From positions 6,882,001 to 6,946,000 of the forward strand of contig OZ020311.1 in NCBI GenBank assembly GCA_963971305.1: DNA of 64,000 bases. Direction: 5' to 3'. Below the pieces are notes generated by a model. The model saw nothing but the letters and a program-made list of their open reading frames with translations. It did not search any database and had not been told where the DNA came from. This DNA comes from Arcuatula senhousia (taxonomy: Eukaryota; Mollusca; Bivalvia; Mytilida; Mytilidae). This document shows, one piece after another, positions 11,621 to 22,419 of this stretch (positions are counted from its first letter, which is position 1; every line of letters begins with the position of its first letter). The position numbers were made by a program, and so were the translations under genes.

Positions 11621-12573
11621 TTAGCTTGCACAAAGCATACATGTACATATAAAACACACTGTAAAACTCAATCGACAAAAGTTCAATTCAACAAGAGAGG
11701 ACCTAAGACAAAATACTGTGCGAAAACAACAAGACGTAGAGGAACTCTCTTGAGAACACTCGAAGTTAGTGACAACTAGCTAAGAAACATTTATCGATTA
11801 GTGTAAAAGAATCAAATACAAATTGACATGTTTTTTTTTTACCAGAATCTCATTTCGTAGTTTCTTTTGTAGTATGACCCATATTGTTTTATTTTAGTAC
11901 TACCAGAATCTCATTTCATAGTTGCTGTTGTATAAAGTATGATCCATAATTATGTTGTTTAATTTTAGTATCAATAAGGAATAAAGAAAGTATCTTCGTG
12001 GTTCTGTTACTATAATCATTTGTTTCTTCCCTTTTTTGCACAAAATTCCCCTTTAACATCTTTTACATCTCAACAAAACTGATTGAAAGAGTTTTACAGG
12101 GCAAATTTTATTTAGTTTTTATAGGCCAAATACGGAAAAGACTTTGGTTTCCGGAATGATTTTTAGCAAAATTCGGCTATAAAATACGTAATAAAATCAA
12201 CATTTATGCACGGATTTCAATAAAAATTTGCAGAAGAGTAAATTTTATAACAGTGAAGGGTATAAATAGCTTACAATAACAAATTATAAGAAAATATTTC
12301 ATAGAAAGATACTTTTTATGTAAAAATGTGATAAAAAAGTCAGCAGTTTTATAAGCACCAAAACTGATGGAAATATCGAGCACAAGCAAGTCAAATCATT
12401 TTAAACAGTAACATGAAGGTTTGTAATTAATAATTTTGTTGAAAGTTTTCATTGAATTATTATTGTAACAAGATTTAGGGACAGTAATTTTTAAGAGGGA
12501 TTTTCACAAAAATACACCACTTCTAAAAAATTCGATTTTACCAAAAAATGCCCGATACGATTCTGTGACCTTA

Positions 12574-15500
12574 ATTCTCAGAAGGTAGGTATAATAAATA
12601 ATTGCGGACAACTTTTTGTATTTTCTTTACATTTCAAGTGTTTCATATGTCTATTTCTTATCACGATGGTGGAAACTTTGTGCGAAAATGAAATTTGGAA
12701 GAAAATTTTTTTGTTCCGTTCCGTTCCGCAAAGTACCATTAGCCCCCGGGTAATGGTATTTAACGGAACGAAACGGAACAAGATTTTTTTTTTCGATTTT
12801 CGTCATTAGTAGCATATCAGAGTCTCTATCATCTATTTCTAAGATAACCCAATACTATACCTAGATCTAAACGCACTCCTTTTAGTTCTAGCCTGAATAG
12901 GTTCATCTTCTCAGAAGGTAGGTATAATAAATACTTGCGGACAACTTGTTGTATTTTCTTTACATTTCAAGTGTTTCATATGTCTATTTCTTATCACGAT
13001 GGTGGAAACTTTGTGCGAAAATGAAATTTGGAAGAAAAAAGTTTTGTTCCGTTCCGTTCCGCAAAGTACCATTAGCCCCCGGGTAATGGTATTTAACGGA
13101 ACGAAACGGAACAAGATTTTTTTTTCGATTTTCGTCATTAGTAGCATATCAGAGTCTCTATCATCTATTTCTAAGATAACCCAATACTATACCTAGATCT
13201 AAACGCACTCCTTTTAGTTCTAGCCTGAATAGGTTCATCTTCTCAGAAGGTAGGTATAATAAATAATTGCGGACAACTTGTTGTATTTTCTTTACATTTC
13301 AAGTGTTTCATATGTCTATTTCTTATCACGATGGTGGAAACTTTGTGCGAAAATGAAATTTGGAAGAAAAAAGTTTTGTTCCGTTCCGTTCCGCAAAGTA
13401 CCATTAGCCCCCGGGTAATGGTATTTAACGGAACGAAACGGAACAAGATTTTTTTTTTCGATTTTCGTCATTAGTAGCATATCAGAGTCTCTATCATCTA
13501 TTTCTAAGATAACCCAATACTATACCTAGATCTAAACGCACCCCTTTTAGTTCTAGCCTGAATAGGTTCATCTTCTCAGAAGGTAGGTATAATAAATAAT
13601 TGCGGACAACTTGTTGTATTTTCTTTACATTTCAAGTGTTTCATATGTCTATTTCTTATCACGATGGTGGAAACTTTGTGCGAAAATGAAATTTGGAAGA
13701 AAAATTTTTTGTTCCGTTCCGTTCCGCAAAGTACCATTAGCCCCCGGGTAATGGTATTTAACGGAACGAAACGGAACAAGATTTTTTTTTCGATTTTCGT
13801 CATTAGTAGCATATCAGAGTCTCTATCATCTATTTCTAAGATAACCCAATACTATACCTAGATCTAAACGCACTCCTTTTAGTTCTAGCCTGAATAGGTT
13901 CATCTTCTCAGAAGGTAGGTATAATAAATAATTGCGGACAACTTGTTGTATTTTCTTTACATTTCAAGTGTTTCATATGTCTATTTCTTATCACGATGGT
14001 GGAAACTTTGTGCGAAAATGAAATTTGGAAGAAAAATTTTTTGTTCCGTTCCGTTCCGCAAAGTACCATTAGCCCCCGGGTAATGGTATTTAACGGAACG
14101 AAACGGAACAAGATTTTTTTTTCGATTTTCGTCATTAGTAGCATATCAGAGTCTCTATCATCTATTTCTAAGATAACCCAATACTATACCTAGATCTAAA
14201 CGCACTCCTTTTAGTTCTAGCCTGAATAGGTTCATCTTCTCAGAAGGTAGGTATAATAAATACTTGCGGACAACTTGTTGTATTTTCTTTACATTTCAAG
14301 TGTTTCATATGTCTATTTCTTATCACGATGGTGGAAACTTTGTGCGAAAATGAAATTTGGAAGAAAAAATTTTTGTTCCGTTCCGTTCCGCAAAGTACCA
14401 TTAGCCCCCGGGTAATGGTATTTAACGGAACGAAACGGAACAAGATTTTTTTTTCGATTTTCGTCATTAGTAGCATATCAGAGTCTCTATCATCTATTTC
14501 TAAGATAACCCAATACTATACCTAGATCTAAACGCACTCCTTTTAGTTCTAGCCTGAATAGGTTCATCTTCTCAGAAGGTAGGTATAATAAATAATTGCG
14601 GACAACTTGTTGTATTTTCTTTACATTTCAAGTGTTTCATATGTCTATTTCTTATCACGATGGTGGAAACTTTGTGCGAAAATGAAATTTGGAAGAAAAA
14701 TTTTTTGTTCCGTTCCGTTCCGCAAAGTACCATTAGCCCCCGGGTAATGGTATTTAACGGAACGAAACGGAACAAGATTTTTTTTTCGATTTTCGTCATT
14801 AGTAGCATATCAGAGTCTCTATCATCTATTTCTAAGATAACCCAATACTATACCTAGATCTAAACGCACTCCTTTTAGTTCTAGCCTGAATAGGTTCATC
14901 TTCTCAGAAGGTAGGTATAATAAATACTTGCGGACAACTTGTTGTATTTTCTTTACATTTCAAGTGTTTCATATGTCTATTTCTTATCACGATGGTGGAA
15001 ACTTTGTGCGAAAATGAAATTTGGAAGAAAAATTTTTTGTTCCGTTCCGTTCCGCAAAGTACCATTAGCCCCCGGGTAATGGTATTTAACGGAACGAAAC
15101 GGAACAAGATTTTTTTTTCGATTTTCGTCATTAGTAGCATATCAGAGTCTCTATCATCTATTTCTAAGATAACCCAATACTATACCTAGATCTAAACGCA
15201 CTCCTTTTAGTTCTAGCCTGAATAGGTTCATCTTCTCAGAAGGTAGGTATAATAAATAATTGCGGACAACTTGTTGTATTTTCTTTACATTTCAAGTGTT
15301 TCATATGTCTATTTCTTATCACGATGGTGGAAACTTTGTGCGAAAATGAAATTTGGAAGAAAAATTTTTTGTTCCGTTCCGTTCCGCAAAGTACCATTAG
15401 CCCCCGGGTAATGGTATTTAACGGAACGAAACGGAACAAGATTTTTTTTTCGATTTTCGTCATTAGTAGCATATCAGAGTCTCTATCATCTATTTCTAAG

Positions 15501-18500
15501 ATAACCCAATACTATACCTAGATCTAAACGCACTCCTTTTAGTTCTAGCCTGAATAGGTTCATCTTCTCAGAAGGTAGGTATAATAAATAATTGCGGACA
15601 ACTTGTTGTATTTTCTTTACATTTCAAGTGTTTCATATGTCTATTTCTTATCACGATGGTGGAAACTTTGTGCGAAAATGAAATTTGGAAGAAAAAAGTT
15701 TTGTTCCGTTCCGTTCCGCAAAGTACCATTAGCCCCCGGGTAATGGTATTTAACGGAACGAAACGGAACAAGATTTTTTTTTCGATTTTCGTCATTAGTA
15801 GCATATCAGAGTCTCTATCATCTATTTCTAAGATAACCCAATACTATACCTAGATCTAAACGCACTCCTTTTAGTTCTAGCCTGAATAGGTTCATCTTCT
15901 CAGAAGGTAGGTATAATAAATAATTGCGGACAACTTGTTGTATTTTCTTTACATTTCAAGTGTTTCATATGTCTATTTCTTATCACGATGGTGGAAACTT
16001 TGTGCGAAAATGAAATTTGGAAGAAAAATTTTTTGTTCCGTTCCGTTCCGCAAAGTACCATTAGCCCCCGGGTAATGGTATTTAACGGAACGAAACGGAA
16101 CAAGATTTTTTTTTCGATTTTCGTCATTAGTAGCATATCAGAGTCTCTATCATCTATTTCTAAGATAACCCAATACTATACCTAGATCTAAACGCACTCC
16201 TTTTAGTTCTAGCCTGAATAGGTTCATCTTCTCAGAAGGTAGGTATAATAAATAATTGCGGACAACTTGTTGTATTTTCTTTACATTTCAAGTGTTTCAT
16301 ATGTCTATTTCTTATCACGATGGTGGAAACTTTGTGCGAAAATGAAATTTGGAAGAAAAATTTTTTGTTCCGTTCCGTTCCGCAAAGTACCATTAGCCCC
16401 CGGGTAATGGTATTTAACGGAACGAAACGGAACAAGATTTTTTTTTCGATTTTCGTCATTAGTAGCATATCAGAGTCTCTATCATCTATTTCTAAGATAA
16501 CCCAATACTATACCTAGATCTAAACGCACTCCTTTTAGTTCTAGCCTGAATAGGTTCATCTTCTCAGAAGGTAGGTATAATAAATAATTGCGGACAACTT
16601 GTTGTATTTTCTTTACATTTCAAGTGTTTCATATGTCTATTTCTTATCACGATGGTGGAAACTTTGTGCGAAAATGAAATTTGGAAGAAAAATTTTTTGT
16701 TCCGTTCCGTTCCGCAAAGTACCATTAGCCCCCGGGTAATGGTATTTAACGGAACGAAACGGAACAAGATTTTTTTTTCGATTTTCGTCATTAGTAGCAT
16801 ATCAGAGTCTCTATCATCTATTTCTAAGATAACCCAATACTATACCTAGATCTAAACGCACTCCTTTTAGTTCTAGCCTGAATAGGTTCATCTTCTCAGA
16901 AGGTAGGTATAATAAATACTTGCGGACAACTTGTTGTATTTTCTTTACATTTCAAGTGTTTCATATGTCTATTTCTTATCACGATGGTGGAAACTTTGTG
17001 CGAAAATGAAATTTGGAAGAAAAAATTTTTGTTCCGTTCCGTTCCGCAAAGTACCATTAGCCCCCGGGTAATGGTATTTAACGGAACGAAACGGAACAAG
17101 ATTTTTTTTTCGATTTTCGTCATTAGTAGCATATCAGAGTCTCTATCATCTATTTCTAAGATAACCCAATACTATACCTAGATCTAAACGCACTCCTTTT
17201 AGTTCTAGCCTGAATAGGTTCATCTTCTCAGAAGGTAGGTATAATAAATACTTGCGGACAACTTGTTGTATTTTCTTTACATTTCAAGTGTTTCATATGT
17301 CTATTTCTTATCACGATGGTGGAAACTTTGTGCGAAAATGAAATTTGGAAGAAAAATTTTTTGTTCCGTTCCGTTCCGCAAAGTACCATTAGCCCCCGGG
17401 TAATGGTATTTAACGGAACGAAACGGAACAAGATTTTTTTTTCGATTTTCGTCATTAGTAGCATATCAGAGTCTCTATCATCTATTTCTAAGATAACCCA
17501 ATACTATACCTAGATCTAAACGCACTCCTTTTAGTTCTAGCCTGAATAGGTTCATCTTCTCAGAAGGTAGGTATAATAAATAATTGCGGACAACTTGTTG
17601 TATTTTCTTTACATTTCAAGTGTTTCATATGTCTATTTCTTATCACGATGGTGGAAACTTTGTGCGAAAATGAAATTTGGAAGAAAAATTTTTTGTTCCG
17701 TTCCGTTCCGCAAAGTACCATTAGCCCCCGGGTAATGGTATTTAACGGAACGAAACGGAACAAGATTTTTTTTTCGATTTTCGTCATTAGTAGCATATCA
17801 GAGTCTCTATCATCTATTTCTAAGATAACCCAATACTATACCTAGATCTAAACGCACTCCTTTTAGTTCTAGCCTGAATAGGTTCATCTTCTCAGAAGGT
17901 AGGTATAATAAATAATTGCGGACAACTTGTTGTATTTTCTTTACATTTCAAGTGTTTCATATGTCTATTTCTTATCACGATGGTGGAAACTTTGTGCGAA
18001 AATGAAATTTGGAAGAAAAAAGTTTTGTTCCGTTCCGTTCCGCAAAGTACCATTAGCCCCCGGGTAATGGTATTTAACGGAACGAAACGGAACAAGATTT
18101 TTTTTTCGATTTTCGTCATTAGTAGCATATCAGAGTCTCTATCATCTATTTCTAAGATAACCCAATACTATACCTAGATCTAAACGCACTCCTTTTAGTT
18201 CTAGCCTGAATAGGTTCATCTTCTCAGAAGGTAGGTATAATAAATAATTGCGGACAACTTGTTGTATTTTCTTTACATTTCAAGTGTTTCATATGTCTAT
18301 TTCTTATCACGATGGTGGAAACTTTGTGCGAAAATGAAATTTGGAAGAAAAATTTTTTGTTCCGTTCCGTTCCGCAAAGTACCATTAGCCCCCGGGTAAT
18401 GGTATTTAACGGAACGAAACGGAACAAGATTTTTTTTTCGATTTTCGTCATTAGTAGCATATCAGAGTCTCTATCATCTATTTCTAAGATAACCCAATAC

Positions 18501-21500
18501 TATACCTAGATCTAAACGCACTCCTTTTAGTTCTAGCCTGAATAGGTTCATCTTCTCAGAAGGTAGGTATAATAAATAATTGCGGACAACTTGTTGTATT
18601 TTCTTTACATTTCAAGTGTTTCATATGTCTATTTCTTATCACGATGGTGGAAACTTTGTGCGAAAATGAAATTTGGAAGAAAAATTTTTTGTTCCGTTCC
18701 GTTCCGCAAAGTACCATTAGCCCCCGGGTAATGGTATTTAACGGAACGAAACGGAACAAGATTTTTTTTTCGATTTTCGTCATTAGTAGCATATCAGAGT
18801 CTCTATCATCTATTTCTAAGATAACCCAATACTATACCTAGATCTAAACGCACTCCTTTTAGTTCTAGCCTGAATAGGTTCATCTTCTCAGAAGGTAGGT
18901 ATAATAAATAATTGCGGACAACTTGTTGTATTTTCTTTACATTTCAAGTGTTTCATATGTCTATTTCTTATCACGATGGTGGAAACTTTGTGCGAAAATG
19001 AAATTTGGAAGAAAAATTTTTTGTTCCGTTCCGTTCCGCAAAGTACCATTAGCCCCCGGGTAATGGTATTTAACGGAACGAAACGGAACAAGATTTTTTT
19101 TTCGATTTTCGTCATTAGTAGCATATCAGAGTCTCTATCATCTATTTCTAAGATAACCCAATACTATACCTAGATCTAAACGCACTCCTTTTAGTTCTAG
19201 CCTGAATAGGTTCATCTTCTCAGAAGGTAGGTATAATAAATACTTGCGGACAACTTGTTGTATTTTCTTTACATTTCAAGTGTTTCATATGTCTATTTCT
19301 TATCACGATGGTGGAAACTTTGTGCGAAAATGAAATTTGGAAGAAAAAATTTTTGTTCCGTTCCGTTCCGCAAAGTACCATTAGCCCCCGGGTAATGGTA
19401 TTTAACGGAACGAAACGGAACAAGATTTTTTTTTCGATTTTCGTCATTAGTAGCATATCAGAGTCTCTATCATCTATTTCTAAGATAACCCAATACTATA
19501 CCTAGATCTAAACGCACTCCTTTTAGTTCTAGCCTGAATAGGTTCATCTTCTCAGAAGGTAGGTATAATAAATAATTGCGGACAACTTGTTGTATTTTCT
19601 TTACATTTCAAGTGTTTCATATGTCTATTTCTTATCACGATGGTGGAAACTTTGTGCGAAAATGAAATTTGGAAGAAAAATTTTTTGTTCCGTTCCGTTC
19701 CGCAAAGTACCATTAGCCCCCGGGTAATGGTATTTAACGGAACGAAACGGAACAAGATTTTTTTTTCGATTTTCGTCATTAGTAGCATATCAGAGTCTCT
19801 ATCATCTATTTCTAAGATAACCCAATACTATACCTAGATCTAAACGCACTCCTTTTAGTTCTAGCCTGAATAGGTTCATCTTCTCAGAAGGTAGGTATAA
19901 TAAATAATTGCGGACAACTTGTTGTATTTTCTTTACATTTCAAGTGTTTCATATGTCTATTTCTTATCACGATGGTGGAAACTTTGTGCGAAAATGAAAT
20001 TTGGAAGAAAAATTTTTTGTTCCGTTCCGTTCCGCAAAGTACCATTAGCCCCCGGGTAATGGTATTTAACGGAACGAAACGGAACAAGATTTTTTTTTCG
20101 ATTTTCGTCATTAGTAGCATATCAGAGTCTCTATCATCTATTTCTAAGATAACCCAATACTATACCTAGATCTAAACGCACTCCTTTTAGTTCTAGCCTG
20201 AATAGGTTCATCTTCTCAGAAGGTAGGTATAATAAATAATTGCGGACAACTTGTTGTATTTTCTTTACATTTCAAGTGTTTCATATGTCTATTTCTTATC
20301 ACGATGGTGGAAACTTTGTGCGAAAATGAAATTTGGAAGAAAAATTTTTTGTTCCGTTCCGTTCCGCAAAGTACCATTAGCCCCCGGGTAATGGTATTTA
20401 ACGGAACGAAACGGAACAAGATTTTTTTTTCGATTTTCGTCATTAGTAGCATATCAGAGTCTCTATCATCTATTTCTAAGATAACCCAATACTATACCTA
20501 GATCTAAACGCACTCCTTTTAGTTCTAGCCTGAATAGGTTCATCTTCTCAGAAGGTAGGTATAATAAATACTTGCGGACAACTTGTTGTATTTTCTTTAC
20601 ATTTCAAGTGTTTCATATGTCTATTTCTTATCACGATGGTGGAAACTTTGTGCGAAAATGAAATTTGGAAGAAAAATTTTTTGTTCCGTTCCGTTCCGCA
20701 AAGTACCATTAGCCCCCGGGTAATGGTATTTAACGGAACGAAACGGAACAAGATTTTTTTTTCGATTTTCGTCATTAGTAGCATATCAGAGTCTCTATCA
20801 TCTATTTCTAAGATAACCCAATACTATACCTAGATCTAAACGCACTCCTTTTAGTTCTAGCCTGAATAGGTTCATCTTCTCAGAAGGTAGGTATAATAAA
20901 TAATTGCGGACAACTTGTTGTATTTTCTTTACATTTCAAGTGTTTCATATGTCTATTTCTTATCACGATGGTGGAAACTTTGTGCGAAAATGAAATTTGG
21001 AAGAAAAAATTTTTGTTCCGTTCCGTTCCGCAAAGTACCATTAGCCCCCGGGTAATGGTATTTAACGGAACGAAACGGAACAAGATTTTTTTTTCGATTT
21101 TCGTCATTAGTAGCATATCAGAGTCTCTATCATCTATTTCTAAGATAACCCAATACTATACCTAGATCTAAACGCACTCCTTTTAGTTCTAGCCTGAATA
21201 GGTTCATCTTCTCAGAAGGTAGGTATAATAAATAATTGCGGACAACTTGTTGTATTTTCTTTACATTTCAAGTGTTTCATATGTCTATTTCTTATCACGA
21301 TGGTGGAAACTTTGTGCGAAAATGAAATTTGGAAGAAAAAAGTTTTGTTCCGTTCCGTTCCGCAAAGTACCATTAGCCCCCGGGTAATGGTATTTAACGG
21401 AACGAAACGGAACAAGATTTTTTTTTCGATTTTCGTCATTAGTAGCATATCAGAGTCTCTATCATCTATTTCTAAGATAACCCAATACTATACCTAGATC

Positions 21501-21717
21501 TAAACGCACTCCTTTTAGTTCTAGCCTGAATAGGTTCATCTTCTCAGAAGGTAGGTATAATAAATAATTGCGGACAACTTGTTGTATTTTCTTTACATTT
21601 CAAGTGTTTCATATGTCTATTTCTTATCACGATGGTGGAAACTTTGTGCGAAAATGAAATTTGGAAGAAAAATTTTTTGTTCCGTTCCGTTCCGCAAAGT
21701 ACCATTAGCCCCCGGGT
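12574..21717 (-). repeat. Right array, 332-bp monomer, about 27.5 copies, inverted
   Basis: The same monomer as the left array, on the opposite strand; spacing is 332 bp with two 333-bp steps (12578 to 12911, 13243 to 13576). Diagnostic sites are AAAACTTTTTTC (T), AAAAAATTTTTC (K) or AAAAATTTTTTC (N), and TAATTGCGG (L) or TACTTGCGG (V). Going inward, monomers 18888 to 16896 read KL KL KL TL KL KV NV. Monomers 16564 to 14240 read KL KL KL TL KL KV KL NV. This indicates a higher-order unit of about seven monomers (2.3 kb). Copy number could be mis-assembled. Confidence 0.9.
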
Positions 21718-22102
21718 AATGGTATTTAACGGAACGAAACGGAACAAGATTGTATTCTCAAATTTATCTTCATGTACATATGTCTTATTTAAGTAAAAAA
21801 TGGCTGAGAGACAGCAATGACTTTCATTATGCGTTGACAACTTACTAGTTTACTAATTATTTAAGGCCATGTTAAAATATAGCTTTAAATATCTGAACAG
21901 ACTATTAAAGTAGGGATGATTTATAAAACTTTTAATTTATGATACAAAAATGTGAAATTCATACACAAGGACTAGTTTAGAAGCAAGTCCTTGTCATAGT
22001 TAAAAAAAATATATTAATAAAAATTTTCCCCTTATGGATCCCCATGTCTTGTTCCGTTCCGTTCCGTTTCGTTCCGTTCCGTTCCGCAAAGTACCAATAG
22101 CC
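21718..22102 (-). mobile_element. Right outer unit of the 18-kb element
   Basis: Exact or near-exact reverse complement of 4064-4453, including the terminal GGCTATTGG read outward-in from 22102 and the subterminal filler. Confidence 0.7.
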
Positions 22103-22110
22103 CCTTTTCC
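22103..22110. repeat. Right target-site duplication CCTTTTCC
   Basis: Directly follows the right terminus and is identical to 4056-4063. Confidence 0.8.
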
Positions 22111-22419
22111 CAAAGGGCTTCCATGAGCTTCCTAGGGAGGGCAGGCACGTACAGGACGTATGCCCCCCCCCTAAAACTGGCAAAAATATTGGGGGTTTTT
22201 TGCACAAAACCCACGTAAGAAATGACCTAAAAAATTTCGAGACCAATCTTAACACTACCAAATACATCTTTGCTTCCATTTTGTTTTAAGCCAGTTACGC
22301 CATTGGGATCAATGTTGTGGTATGATCAACAACAAATGGTGACAAACAATCCTACAATAATTCCAACAAAAGCCGTTTAGGGGTCTCAGAGGAGTTGAAT
22401 AAAAAAATAAAGAAGATAT
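22111..22419. other. Flank between the 18-kb element and the next repeat
   Basis: A C-rich run (near 22163-22171) and short open frames on the minus strand, with no recognisable gene. Phrases such as GAGCTTCCTAGGGAGGGCAG may belong to another dispersed repeat; I cannot assign it. Confidence 0.3.

Larger units (their letters stand above)
7850..12573. other. Central cargo of the 18-kb element
   Basis: Non-satellite AT-rich DNA between the inverted arrays. It holds a possible two-exon reading frame (8118-8811), an eroded retroelement 3' end (9735-9985), a hAT-like MITE (11072-11219) and an unassigned stretch near 11400-11620. A 19-bp unit, TTATCAGCGATATCTGTTG, is tandemly doubled near 9601-9640. 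No transposase, helicase or integrase motif is recognisable on either strand. The 119-residue frame at 10512-10871 (minus) resembles nothing I know. Confidence 0.6.
4064..22102. mobile_element. 18-kb foldback element with satellite arms (non-autonomous)
   Basis: The left end reads GGCTATTGGTACTTTGCGG. The right end is its exact reverse complement, ending at 22102. Both ends are flanked by CCTTTTCC. From each end inward come an identical ~390-bp outer unit, then an array of 332-bp monomers in inverted orientation (left 4454-7849, right 12574-21717), then a 4.7-kb centre at 7850-12573. No transposase is visible, so it would depend on an enzyme supplied elsewhere. Eight-base target duplications are known for hAT, P and some other DNA transposon superfamilies; the terminus does not let me choose. 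Alternative: an inverted duplication of a satellite block, but that would not predict matching 8-bp flanks. Confidence 0.75.

Noticed and set aside
4454..21717. CRISPR-like regularity of the array
   Set aside because: The period is 332 bp with no short repeat and unique spacer structure, and the context is eukaryotic.
4326..21840. Dozens of identical 65- and 78-residue open frames on both strands
   Set aside because: They are the same frame repeated with each 332-bp monomer, opposite strands overlap, and the frame crosses the monomer's inverted-repeat ends. A repeat artefact, not a gene family.
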